NCBI GenBank assembly: GCA_919902965.1
Contig: CAKKSJ010000193.1
Location: 3,839 to 30,088, forward strand
DNA length: 26,250 nt
DNA from: Burkholderiales bacterium
GTDB taxonomy: Bacteria > Pseudomonadota > Gammaproteobacteria > Burkholderiales > SG8-39
Direction of reading: 5' to 3'
Below, in pieces: positions 1 through 7,858 of this stretch (position 1 is its first letter; each line of letters begins with the position of its first letter). The notes under the pieces are model-generated. The model was not told the origin of the DNA and ran no database searches. It was given only the letters and a program-made list of their open reading frames with translations. The translations under genes were made by a program, and so were the position numbers.

Positions 1-1184
1 ACCAGCAGCGGCCAGCCGAAGCTCGACGCGCCCAACATCCAGCCCGCCAGGAACGGACTCATTGCCGCGGCGAGGCTGCGCGGCACCGAAGTGATGCTCG
101 CCGCGGCCGGCCGCTCGGCGGGCGTAACAATCGCCATCACGTAGGAACTGCGCGTCGGCACGTCCATTTGGGACAAGGCGCTTCTGAGGAACAAAAGCGC
201 AATCGCGTAGCCCAGGTCGGGCACGAACGGCAGCAGGAGCAGGCAGACGCTCGAGGGAATGTGCGTGAACACCATGGTATTCACCAGTCCGAAGCGGCCG
301 GCGATGCGCACCGCGACAAGATAGGAGGCCGCGGTCAGCACACCCGTCCAGAAGAACACCACGCCCGCCGTCGCCAGCGACATGCCGAAGCGCTGGTATA
401 GCCATAGCGCCACCATGGACTGCACCACGAAACCGCCCGCGAACGCGTCGAGGCTGAACAGCGCCGCCAGTGTGTACACGCGTTGTTTCGATTGCTGCAG
501 CGGCGCCATCGGCTGCCGCACTTCCGTCACAAGCGCCTTCGGCAGGCCGCGATAGACCAGGCCCGCGGCGCCCGCGATCAGCGCGTACAGCAGGAACATC
601 GCCTGCATGGCGCTCGTCATAGACAGGCCGCTCACGCCTGCCAGCATCGCAGGCAGCGCCACCGCCAGCGATCCTGCCGCGGCGAGCAGGGAGCCGACCA
701 GGCTGTAGCGCGCGAACATGGCGGTGCGCTGCCGGTCGGTCACGACGCGCGCGAGCACCGCATGCTCCAGGGGCATGAACACGCTCACGTCACCGCTCGA
801 GGGGTTCAACGTACCCACCAGCGCGATGAGCAGCAGCGGCCAGAAGTCGGTGACCAGAGCGAAACCCAGACCGGTCCCCGCCATCAGCGCCGACGCGGCG
901 AGCAGCAGGCTGCGGTAGTGATAGCGCCAGGCATGCAGGCCGACAGCGAGCGTGAGCACGCCGGAACCGACCAGGGTGGTCGTCGCGATGACGCCCACGT
1001 GCAGCGGGCTGAAGCCCAGTTGCAGCAGGTACAGCGGCAGCAGCAGGCTCACGTAGCCATCGCCGAAAGCGCGCAGGCCTTTCGCGACGAGAAGAAGATT
1101 TACATGTTTCCTTGTGGTGTCCAAAGTCCGCTCCAAGTCCAGAGCCGCAGATTTGGACGGGACACCGTCTGGGCGCAAAGCCAT
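1..1184 (-). CDS. MFS transporter, partial (C-terminus off the left edge)
   Basis: The minus-strand frame is open from an ATG at 1184 to the left edge, giving 394 codons. It begins MALRPDGVPSKSAALDLERT, a hydrophilic lead followed by a first membrane helix near residues 30-55 (LLLVAKGLRAFGDGYVSLLL). A run of hydrophobic helices follows, with a short charged central loop (around VTEVRQPMAPLQQSKQR), as in 12-helix major facilitator proteins. A later stretch reading MDVPTRSSYVMAIV and VPRSLAAAMSP is typical of proteobacterial MFS exporters of unknown substrate. The likely role is proton-coupled transport across the inner membrane. The substrate cannot be read from sequence. The gene borders the decayed defence island but looks intact as far as it is visible. 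Confidence 0.85.
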   Translation of the reverse strand, partial: MALRPDGVPSKSAALDLERTLDTTRKHVNLLLVAKGLRAFGDGYVSLLLPLYLLQLGFSPLHVGVIATTTLVGSGVLTLAVGLHAWRYHYRSLLLAASALMAGTGLGFALVTDFWPLLLIALVGTLNPSSGDVSVFMPLEHAVLARVVTDRQRTAMFARYSLVGSLLAAAGSLAVALPAMLAGVSGLSMTSAMQAMFLLYALIAGAAGLVYRGLPKALVTEVRQPMAPLQQSKQRVYTLAALFSLDAFAGGFVVQSMVALWLYQRFGMSLATAGVVFFWTGVLTAASYLVAVRIAGRFGLVNTMVFTHIPSSVCLLLLPFVPDLGYAIALLFLRSALSQMDVPTRSSYVMAIVTPAERPAAASITSVPRSLAAAMSPFLAGWMLGASSFGWPLL

Positions 1185-1214
1185 CGGGGATCTGCCTCGC
1201 CCCGGTGTGCTAAG

Positions 1215-1382
1215 CGTAACGCAATCGAACTAATTCGACAATCGGTCTGTTTGAGGCACCTTGCCAGGATCGCCTCACAGGGCATGATCTGCGATGTCCT
1301 TTCCGGGCGCCGCGAGATCAGCAAGGCGCTGGCGAAAAAGCTGGCGGCCAGGTTTCACGTAGCCGCAACGGTATTCATTTAG
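1215..1382 (+). pseudogene. 3' remnant of a HigA-like antitoxin (HTH) gene
   Basis: The plus-strand frame ending in TAG at 1380-1382 reads LARIASQGMICDVLSGRREI, then SKALAKKLAARFHVAATVFI. This resembles the end of HigA/COG5499-type antitoxins, whose helix-turn-helix typically reads like IGSQG(V)VSEVLSGKREL followed by a helix ending in FHVSPAVFI. The similarity starts around 1215-1240. Upstream, the same frame runs antisense through the MFS transporter and shows no antitoxin N-terminus, and there is no credible start or ribosome binding site. I infer the 3' end of a lost toxin-antitoxin antitoxin gene. No HigB-like toxin was seen. The assignment rests on about 45 residues. Confidence 0.55.
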
Positions 1383-1391
1383 AAAAACCTT

Positions 1392-1832
1392 TCAGTCGCT
1401 TTGCAAGAACCCAATGTGGCGCTTCTTCGCAGGCTCAGGCGGGGCCATGAGCTGACGGATGGCCTCCAAGATACCGCTGATCGCCTGGTCATGAGTGGCG
1501 AGTTTGCGCTCCAGGCGCGATTCCAGCTCGTCGAGCCGCTTGGCGAGTTCCTTGTGCGTGGCGAGCGTCTCGCGCAACACGACGAAGGCGCGCACCACAT
1601 AAAGGCTGACCTCCACCGCACGCGGCGTGTTAAGCACGGAAGCTGCCATCAGCGCCCCGTGCTCGGTGAAGGCAAACGGCATTGTCGGGGAAAATTTCAG
1701 CCGCCGGAGGTGGTCACAATTTGCAACCACCTCGTCGCGCTCGACGCGACTGAGCTGGAATACGAAATCCTTCGGGAAGCGCACTCGTAGGGCATTGCCG
1801 GGCTTATGCGCGCCGTTATCCTGCGCGCCCAT
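1392..1832 (-). pseudogene. ORF6N-domain (phage KilA-N-like) protein, N-terminally truncated
   Basis: The 146-codon frame reads RFPKDFVFQLS at residues 18-28, then FAFTEHGALMAASVLNTPRA, a helical stretch (SLYVVRAFVVLRETLATHKE) and a coiled-coil tail ending in QLMAPPEPAKKRHIGF. These are the middle and C-terminal parts of ORF6N-domain DNA-binding proteins. Such proteins normally carry about 50 more residues before this point (a segment containing something like LRGQKVMLDxDLAxLYGV). Here they are replaced by an unrelated lead, MGAQDNGAHKPGNALRV, that begins 12 bases after the stop of the upstream metallopeptidase remnant. I infer a deletion that joined two damaged genes. The product could still be translated, but its DNA-binding half is incomplete. 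Confidence 0.75.
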
Positions 1833-1844
1833 TCTGCTGCAAGT

Positions 1845-2207
1845 TCAGTAATCCCAATCCGCGTGCCGGACAGGGAGACGGTTCAGCCGCTGCCTGCGGA
1901 ACTGCCACTTCGGCATGAATTGGTCCATCAGCGCGACGAAGCGCGCATTGTGTGTCGGTTCGAGCAGATGAACCATTTCGTGCACGACGATGTATTCGAA
2001 GCACTCCCTTGGTTTTTTCGCCAGTTCCGTGTTGAGACGGATCGAGCCTGCGCGCGGATTGCAGCTTCCCCACTTGGTTTTCATCTGCTGCACAAAGACC
2101 TGGTTTACGCCAACGCCAAGGATAGGCACCCACTTCGCGATCAGATTCGAGGCGGCCGCCCGGACCCGGTTCTGGGTGGCGCGTTCGGATTGTCCGACCG
2201 GTGTCAA
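1845..2207 (-). pseudogene. M48 (YgjP/SprT-like) metallopeptidase, N-terminally truncated
   Basis: This 120-codon frame carries the zinc-protease signature HEMVH at residues 76-80. It also has the family hallmark MKTKWGSCN at 42-50, LNTELAKKP, and a C-terminus ending HADWDY. Full-length relatives are about 230-240 residues and often sit beside hsdM/hsdR in type I restriction loci. About half of the protein, including the N-terminal beta region, is missing. The first possible start is a TTG at 2207 that overlaps the stop of the upstream ATP-binding gene (TTGA), an arrangement that may simply be the deletion junction. Because the whole catalytic core is present, residual translation by coupling is possible, but I call it a truncated gene. 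Confidence 0.75.
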
Positions 2208-3583
2208 GTGACGACCTCCCAGTGGCCGCCTTTGGCCGGACCGATCCTCTTCAGCCGACCCATCTTCTTCAAGGTGGCAGTATTTTGCTCGATCTTACGT
2301 TTCGAGATTCCAACAATCCCCGCCAGTTTTGTCGCAGGCATCCACGGATCCTTGAAGAGCAGAGCAAGAATTTGTTGTTGGTTGGCCGTCAATTTTTCAC
2401 CGACCTTTTCACCGACCTTTTCACCGACCTTTCTCCCCGACTCATCCTTGCCAGTTCCACCGTAAAGGCTCTCCAGATACACCGCCGAGTAGGGAAATTC
2501 GAACCAGATTTCGCCCGATTCATAATGGACCTGAGGCTCCGGCACTCCCGCCTCACGGCAAGCGGTAAGAATTCGCTGTACTCCGCGGCCCCATGCTTCG
2601 ATTTCGCCTGCCCGGAAAAACGCATTGGCCACAAACGGATTAAACGGCCGCGAGGAATGTTGTTTCAGGAATTTCTTGATAGTCCAGCCATCTGGCAATT
2701 CACCCGGGTTCCAGATGCTCAGACGGTTATCCTGTACCCGGATCTGGATTGGCGCAGCAGTGGAGTAGTCGCGGTGGATTAGAGCATTGAGCAGCGCTTC
2801 CCGCAGCGCCTCTTCAGGGACGGGCAGTGTTTCCACACGCTGGATGCCCCGATAGCTGATGACCGCTTTGAGATACTTACTGACAAGGAGTTCCATGGTC
2901 TTCTTCGCTTGCGCAAACAGATTGCCATGAATCTCGTCGTGGAAGAGAAGATCAGAGTCGGCCCGGAAATAGCCGATCTTTACGAACGAGCCGGTGATGT
3001 ACCGCTCCGGATCGGAATGGAAAAGCAGGATGGCCGCCCGCTTGAGATAAGATCCTTCGCGGAGATTCAGTCTCTCGATAAGTGCCGTAACCGATTCTCC
3101 CCGTCCACCACCATCCAGCCTCTTGCTCTGCCTCGCCAGCTTGCGGAATTCCATGACTGCAGCCGTCGAAAGATCCCGGATGGCCACTTGCGGCACCGGA
3201 ACGCTGTCCCATGTCCGCCCCTGCTTACGCAGCAGGAACTTGTTCAGGGCCGCGCCCTTGAGCTCCTGCTTGGTGCTTCCGCTGCGGTAGTGGTATTCGC
3301 CCTTGTAGCTGACGGGGCTGGGATACGCTTCGACGCGGATCTCGACCAGCTCCTTGCCGGCCGCCCGCCGCAGATTCACATCGACCATGATTCCCAGGAT
3401 GTCCCGGACCTTGTTCGGGATTTCTTCGAGCAGCCTCGCCGCGTCCTTTACGCCGATGGCCTTGCCGGCGTCATCGCGGCCGATAACGAGCGTGCCGCCT
3501 TCGGCATTCGCGAATCCACAGATCCACTTCAGGTATTCGTCGCGCCAGGAGGACTTCCACTCGATGAGTTGGTTCTCTTTCAT
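2204..3583 (-). CDS. Schlafen/AlbA_2-type ATP-binding protein (COG2865-like)
   Basis: The product has 459 residues and appears intact. Residues 5-115 form the AlbA_2 (Schlafen-like) domain: IEWKSS at the start, then FANAEGGTLVIGRDD. Residues about 250-345 look like a GHKL/HATPase_c_4 module (EALREALLNALIHRDYS at 258-274, AWGRGVQRIL at 330-339). A linker with the repeated motif KVGE (385-398) leads to a C-terminal winged helix (400-459: LTANQQQILALLF, IVGISKRKIEQNTATLKKMG). Proteins of this design are commonly called ATP-binding proteins or putative transcriptional regulators and are frequent inside type I restriction loci. Their biochemical role there is not settled. The start codon overlaps the end of the damaged hsdM reading frame, which points to former co-transcription. 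Confidence 0.88.
   Translation of the reverse strand: MKENQLIEWKSSWRDEYLKWICGFANAEGGTLVIGRDDAGKAIGVKDAARLLEEIPNKVRDILGIMVDVNLRRAAGKELVEIRVEAYPSPVSYKGEYHYRSGSTKQELKGAALNKFLLRKQGRTWDSVPVPQVAIRDLSTAAVMEFRKLARQSKRLDGGGRGESVTALIERLNLREGSYLKRAAILLFHSDPERYITGSFVKIGYFRADSDLLFHDEIHGNLFAQAKKTMELLVSKYLKAVISYRGIQRVETLPVPEEALREALLNALIHRDYSTAAPIQIRVQDNRLSIWNPGELPDGWTIKKFLKQHSSRPFNPFVANAFFRAGEIEAWGRGVQRILTACREAGVPEPQVHYESGEIWFEFPYSAVYLESLYGGTGKDESGRKVGEKVGEKVGEKLTANQQQILALLFKDPWMPATKLAGIVGISKRKIEQNTATLKKMGRLKRIGPAKGGHWEVVT
2394..2429. repeat. Three perfect 12-bp tandem repeats inside the ATP-binding gene
   Basis: The plus-strand unit TTTTCACCGACC occurs at 2394-2405, 2406-2417 and 2418-2429, with a decayed fourth copy after it. 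On the coding strand it specifies GEKV-type repeats (KVGEKVGEKVGEKL) in the linker before the winged helix. Copy number can change by slippage without a frame shift because the unit is four codons long. Confidence 0.95.
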
Positions 3584-3604
3584 ACGAAGTAAACTCTTCC
3601 GCCG

Positions 3605-5151
3605 TCAGTCATTCTTTCTTCGTTCAGACACGCCGCCCGTCGCGCTCGCCGCTTCCGTGCTGGATGGATCGCGCACGACTGGCGCATCAGGGCCATGCGA
3701 ACGCTTGGCCTTGAACAAGGTCTTGCGCAGTGCCGGACACACAGTCCAGTAGCGAGCGAGCGCATCCACGTCGGCGACGGGAATGCCCCTTTCAGATGCC
3801 CCTCGATGTCCTGCCTGTCCTCGGGCGTCTGGCTGTCGATATAGCGCGGCAGGTTGAGGTTGAAGTCGTTCTTCTCGATCTCCTCGACGCCCACCATGCG
3901 CGCGTAGCGCGGCACTTCGAGCCGGCGCGTGAACACGTCCACGATGCGGTGGATGTCCTGCGCGCGCAGGCGGTTCTTGGGTCCGTCCTTGATGTAGCCG
4001 CCGCTCGCGTCGATCATGAAAATGCCTTTGCGCGCGTGGGCCTCCTCCTTGTCGACGACGACGATGCAGGCGGGGATGCCGGTGCCGTAGAAGAGGTTCG
4101 CGGGCAGACCGATGATCCCCTTGAGGTAGCCCTTGCGCACCAGCGCGCGGCGGATGTCGGCCTCGGCGTTGCCGCGAAACAGCACGCCGTGCGGCAGAAT
4201 GCACGCACCCTTGCCGGTGCTTTTCAGCGAACGCACGATGTGCAGCAGATAGGCGTAGTCGCCCTGCTTGGCGGGCGGAGTACCGAAGGACTGGAAGCGC
4301 CGGTATGGATCGTGCAGCGGATCGATGCCGGTGCTCCAGCGCTTGTCGGAGAACGGCGGATTGGCGACCACATAGTCGAAAGTCTTGAGGCCGTCGCCCT
4401 CCAGGAACTTTGGATCGGCCAGGGTATTGCCCTGCACGATCAGCGCTTCGGCGTTGTCGTGCAGGATCATGTTCATGCGCGCGAGGCCGCTGGTGGCTGC
4501 GTCTTTTTCCTGCCCGTTGAGCGTGAGCTTGGTCTTCGCCTCGTCGGCCACCTTCAGCAGCAGGGAGCCCGAGCCGCAGGTCGGGTCGTACACCGTCGTA
4601 CGCGGCGTCGTTTTCGCGTCGCGGATGCCGATCACCTGCGCCATGATGCGGCTGACCTCGGCCGGGGTGTAGAACTGGCCCTTGCTCTTGCCGCTCTCGG
4701 TGGCGAAGTGGCGCATCAGGTATTCGTAAGCGTCGCCCAGAATGTCATCGCCTTCCGCGCGGTTCCTGGAAAAATCGAGCGCCTTGTTCTCGAAGATCGC
4801 GATGAGGTTGGTGAGCCGGTCCACCATTTCCTTGCCGCTGCCGAGCTTGGACGGGTCGTTGAAGTCCGGCATGTCGGACAGCTTGTTGGCGTTCGCGAGT
4901 GGCGCGATGATCTTCTTGTTGATCTGATCACCGATGTCGCTCTTGCCCTTGAGCGCGACCATGTCCCTGAAGCTCGCGCCTTTGGGAACGGTGATGGTCG
5001 CGTACGGCTGGCCGGCGTATTTGTCGCTGACGTATTTTATGAACAGCAGCACGAGGACGTAGTCCTTGTACTGGCTCGCATCCATGCCGCCGCGCAGCTC
5101 GTCGCAGCTGGCCCAGAGCGAGGAATAGAGTTCGGATTTTTTCAGTGCCAT
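3605..5151 (-). pseudogene. hsdM: Type I restriction-modification DNA methyltransferase HsdM, frameshifted and 3'-truncated
   Basis: Translation from 5151 gives a clear HsdM: an N-terminal bundle (LYSSLWASCDELRGGMD), GQFYTP at 159-164, SAM motif I DPTCGSGSL at 189-197 and the adenine-N6 catalytic motif NPPF at 264-267. After the residues GHLKG the frame becomes nonsense. The expected continuation, GIPVADVDALARYWTVCPAL, is found in the next frame. The cause is a run of four C (3786-3789 on the plus strand) where five would restore the frame. Even in the restored frame, homology stops after LRKTLFK (about 3710) and the frame ends at 3605. The usual C-terminal third (about 250-300 residues) is therefore missing, as are hsdS and hsdR. 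Without these it should not modify DNA as a type I system. The shift itself could be a sequencing error; the truncation is not explained that way. Confidence 0.85.
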
Positions 5152-5261
5152 CCCTTAACGGCTCCGGTTTCGCGGCGGCGACGGTGCTTCGCCACTGCTA
5201 CGTTTGCGTGACGATCCGCGAAGATGCGCGTCCCTATTGATTCTTCGGGCATCGGACGGTG

Positions 5262-6047
5262 TCATGCAAACCCCGCTTCGAGCGCGCCGAACGCGCCGAA
5301 ATCCATTTTGACGCTGTCCCCCGCCGATACCGGCAGCGGTGTCACGCAAGTGCCGGTAATCACCACTTCGCCGGCGCGCAGGCCATCTCCGTAAGTACTC
5401 AGTTCGTTGGCGATCCAGGCGAGCGCCATCTTCGGGTCGCCCAGCACATTGGCGCCGGAGCCCTGCGCCACCAGGGCTCCGTTGCGATAGGCCGCGACGC
5501 CGTGTTGCGCCAGATCGAGGGCGCGCCAGTCGGCGCGCGTCGCCGGTCCGATCATGAACCAGCAGGCGCAGGCCATGTCGGCGATCAATTGCGGCGCACC
5601 GACGCGGGTGTAGTCCTCATAGCGCGAGTCGGGCACTTCAATCGCGGGATGCAGCGAGGCGACGGCGGCGAGTACCTCGTCCACGCCGTAGCTTGTCCCG
5701 CGTTTGGGCAGATCGCCGCCCATGCGGAACGCGAACTCTGCCTCGGCCACTTTCATGTTGTTGCCGGCAAGCGCAATGCGCGCGCCGCCTTCGCGCGCGC
5801 GCGCCGCGAGCAGGCAACCGGCAATCGGCCCGTCCACCTGGATATGTTGCTGCCCGGCTACACTGGTGGCGGCGATTTTCCAGCCGACGACGTTTTGTCC
5901 CGAGAGTTTCGCCACTTCTGACTGGATCGCATAGCCCTCGGCGCGCGTTTCCGGGCGGCAATGCGCCGGCAGTTCGCCTAGACGCGTGGATTGGCGCCAG
6001 TGTTGCAGCAGCATGGCCGCCGCGGCGCGGGTATCCTCCAGTTTCAT
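5262..6047 (-). CDS. 2-keto-4-pentenoate hydratase / fumarylacetoacetate hydrolase-family protein (MhpD-like)
   Basis: The 261-residue product matches the usual length of MhpD/HpcG-type hydratases. Diagnostic stretches are VGWKIAATS (54-62), the metal-binding AEAEFAF (E102 and E104) and GANVLGDPKMALAWIANEL. The C-terminus has the sequence GTCVTPLPVSAGDSV. These enzymes add water to 2-hydroxypenta-2,4-dienoates, products of meta-cleavage of aromatic rings, using Mg2+ or Mn2+. No ring-cleavage dioxygenase, aldolase or other meta-pathway gene lies nearby, so the substrate here is open and a related decarboxylase or hydrolase is possible. The gene is divergent from the acetyltransferase gene across 93 bases. 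Confidence 0.8.
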   Translation of the reverse strand: MKLEDTRAAAAMLLQHWRQSTRLGELPAHCRPETRAEGYAIQSEVAKLSGQNVVGWKIAATSVAGQQHIQVDGPIAGCLLAARAREGGARIALAGNNMKVAEAEFAFRMGGDLPKRGTSYGVDEVLAAVASLHPAIEVPDSRYEDYTRVGAPQLIADMACACWFMIGPATRADWRALDLAQHGVAAYRNGALVAQGSGANVLGDPKMALAWIANELSTYGDGLRAGEVVITGTCVTPLPVSAGDSVKMDFGAFGALEAGFA

Positions 6048-6140
6048 CTGCTTCGCTCCATTGCGGGCTTAAGGATAGCACCGCCGAGCGCGCGGCAACT
6101 GTGCTATGTTTGCGCGACCATCACGCGGAAGATCCCGGCC

Positions 6141-6734
6141 ATGACTGCCTTCATCGAACCCATTACCCTCAGCGGCAGCCATGCCGCGCTGGAACCGCTC
6201 GCCTACGCCCATCACGACGAACTGCTTGATGCAGTGCGCGACGGAGAATTGTGGAAGCTCTGGTACACCTCCGTGCCCTCGCCCGAAGGCATGCGCGACG
6301 AGATCGCGCGCAGACTGGCGCTGCAGGAGTCCGGCTCGATGCTGCCCTTCGCGGTACGCAGCCTGGCGAGCGGCAAGCTCGCCGGCATGACGACTTACAT
6401 GCATATCGACGCGAAAAACCGCCGCGTCGAAATCGGCTCGACCTGGTATGCCAAATCGGCGCAACGCACATCGCTCAATACCGAATGCAAGCTGCTGCTG
6501 CTCACGCACGCGTTCGAGTCGCTGGCCTGCATCGCGGTCGAATTCCGCACTGGCTTTTTCAATTTCGCTAGCCGCCGCGCGATCGAGCGCCTGGGCGCGA
6601 AACAGGACGGCATTCTGCGCAGCCATCAGCGCTATGCCGACGGCAGCCTGCGCGACACCGTGGCGTTTTCTATCATTGCGCCGGAATGGCCGGCGGTGAA
6701 ACAGCATCTGCAATTCAAACTGGGCGGAGACTGA
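6141..6734 (+). CDS. GNAT-family N-acetyltransferase (RimJ/RimL type)
   Basis: Starting at the ATG at 6141, the product is 197 residues. It shows the GNAT fold pattern: an N-terminal strand-helix (ITLSGSHAALEPLAYAHHDE), the strand VEIGSTWYAKSAQRT that precedes the acetyl-CoA-binding loop, a helix with ECKLLLLTHAFE, and the C-terminal NFASRRAIERLGAKQDGILR typical of RimJ/RimL-like enzymes. The likely activity is acetyl transfer from acetyl-CoA to an amine, either a protein N-terminus or a small molecule. The target is unknown. A longer open frame extends upstream to 5991 but would be antisense to the hydratase gene, so the internal ATG is preferred. The stop lies 3 bases before the cinA-like start, indicating an operon. 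Confidence 0.85.
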   Translation: MTAFIEPITLSGSHAALEPLAYAHHDELLDAVRDGELWKLWYTSVPSPEGMRDEIARRLALQESGSMLPFAVRSLASGKLAGMTTYMHIDAKNRRVEIGSTWYAKSAQRTSLNTECKLLLLTHAFESLACIAVEFRTGFFNFASRRAIERLGAKQDGILRSHQRYADGSLRDTVAFSIIAPEWPAVKQHLQFKLGGD

Positions 6735-6737
6735 ACG

Positions 6738-7220
6738 GTGCAAACCCTGCTGCCGCTGGCAGAACAGGTGGCGGCCCTGCTGAAGCAACGCCGCGAAACC
6801 ATTGCCGTCGCGGAGTCTTCCGCAGGTGGCTTGCTCTCGGCCGTACTGCTCGCGGTGCCCGGCGCCTCAGCCTATTTTCTCGGCGGGGCGGTGGTGTACA
6901 CGCGCAAAGCGCGCGAGGTATTGATGCAACTCCCGCGCGAGGCGGTCAGCGGAATGCGCTCGGCCTCCGAGCCCTATGCCTTGCTGCTCGCACGCACGGT
7001 TAGCGCACGCTTCGCCGCAAGTTGGGGCCTGGCTGAGACCGGCGCTGCGGGCCCGACTGGGAATCCCTATGGCGACAGCGCCGGCCACAGTTGCATTGCG
7101 ATCGCCGGTCTGGCGGAAGAGAGCATCACACTCGAGACCGGCGGCGCAGACCGGCTGGCGAACATGCGCGCATTCACAGCGGCGGCGCTGCAGTTGCTGC
7201 GGCGTCAACTGTCGCGATGA
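6738..7220 (+). CDS. CinA/PncC-family nicotinamide-nucleotide amidohydrolase
   Basis: The 160-residue protein corresponds to the stand-alone CinA C-terminal (PncC) domain. Motifs are VAESSAGGLLSAVLLAVPGA near residues 24-43, FLGGAVVYT near 47-55 and GAAGPTGNPYGDSAGHS in the catalytic region. Family members deamidate nicotinamide mononucleotide to nicotinic acid mononucleotide in the pyridine nucleotide cycle. Many PncC enzymes read ESCTGG at the first motif, whereas this one reads ESSAGG, a variant seen in part of the family. Activity is therefore inferred rather than certain. Translation begins with GTG at 6738, 3 bases after the acetyltransferase stop, with a CGGAG-like ribosome site inside the upstream gene. 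Confidence 0.82.
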   Translation: MQTLLPLAEQVAALLKQRRETIAVAESSAGGLLSAVLLAVPGASAYFLGGAVVYTRKAREVLMQLPREAVSGMRSASEPYALLLARTVSARFAASWGLAETGAAGPTGNPYGDSAGHSCIAIAGLAEESITLETGGADRLANMRAFTAAALQLLRRQLSR

Positions 7221-7250
7221 GCCGCCAGCCTGCCTGAGCCTAGAGAATTT

Positions 7251-7280
7251 TTGCAGCACGCCGCCCGCGGCGGATAGAAT
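7251..7280 (+). promoter_or_regulatory. Possible sigma-70 promoter for the DUF1993 gene
   Basis: TTGCAG (7251-7256) and TAGAAT (7275-7280) are separated by 18 bases, 38 bases upstream of the ATG at 7318. The spacing is acceptable and the hexamers match consensus at 4 and 5 of 6 positions. This is a prediction from pattern alone. Confidence 0.4.
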
Positions 7281-7317
7281 GCCCTCTCCCCCCCAACCAC
7301 CTCGACCCGGATAGCCC

Positions 7318-7824
7318 ATGACCATTTCCATGTACCAAGCGAGCGCGCCGCGCTTCGTCAATATGCTCAACAACCTGTCCGCCGTACTGGACAAGGCACA
7401 GGCCCATGCGGACGCGAAGAAAATCGATCCTCTGGTGTTCACCTCAAGCCGTCTGTATCCGAACATGCTGCCGTTCATGAATCAGGTGCGCATTGCCTGC
7501 GACAACGCCAAAGGCGCCGTGGCGCGGCTGGCCGGGGTGGAAATTCCCAAGCACGAGGACACGGAGCAGAACTTCGCCGATCTGAAAGCGCGCATCGACA
7601 AAACGGTCGCATTCGTAGAATCGATTCAAGCGGCACAAATCGACGGCAGCGAAGACCAGGAGATCGCGCTCAAGCTGGGAGCTACCGAGGTCAAGTTCAA
7701 GGGCATGCAATACCTGCTCGGATTCGCGCTGCCGAACTTTTATTTCCACGTCACGACTGCCTACGACATCCTGCGCCACAATGGTGTCGAACTTGCCAAG
7801 CGCGACTATATCGGCAACCCCTGA
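7318..7824 (+). CDS. DUF1993 domain-containing protein
   Basis: The 168-residue soluble protein begins MTISMYQASAPRFVNMLNNL and carries RLYPNMLPFMNQVRIACDNAK at about 45-65. It ends with LPNFYFHVTTAYDILRHNGV and KRDYIG. This is the recognisable layout of the DUF1993 family, predicted to be a DinB-like four-helix bundle. His, Asp and Tyr residues in the C-terminal helices could bind metal, but no function has been established for the family that I know of. It is likely monocistronic: a promoter candidate precedes it and the next gene starts 34 bases downstream with its own ribosome site. Confidence 0.85.
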   Translation: MTISMYQASAPRFVNMLNNLSAVLDKAQAHADAKKIDPLVFTSSRLYPNMLPFMNQVRIACDNAKGAVARLAGVEIPKHEDTEQNFADLKARIDKTVAFVESIQAAQIDGSEDQEIALKLGATEVKFKGMQYLLGFALPNFYFHVTTAYDILRHNGVELAKRDYIGNP

Positions 7825-7858
7825 AGGACTGTCAGACCAGCTTTAATCGGAGACCAGC

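Noticed and set aside
483..1215. Upstream part of the frame that ends in the antitoxin remnant
   Set aside because: This portion is antisense to the MFS transporter and contains Gln/Arg/His-rich sequence without antitoxin similarity; only the last 45 or so codons were kept.
3730..5211. 493-codon open frame on the plus strand
   Set aside because: It is exactly antisense to hsdM, is rich in Arg, Val, Asp and His as expected for a high-G+C shadow frame, and has no recognisable motif.
6100..6140. Extended -10 (TGCTATGTT, 6102-6110) for the acetyltransferase gene
   Set aside because: No acceptable -35 hexamer is present at the right distance and such sequences occur by chance; not listed as a feature.
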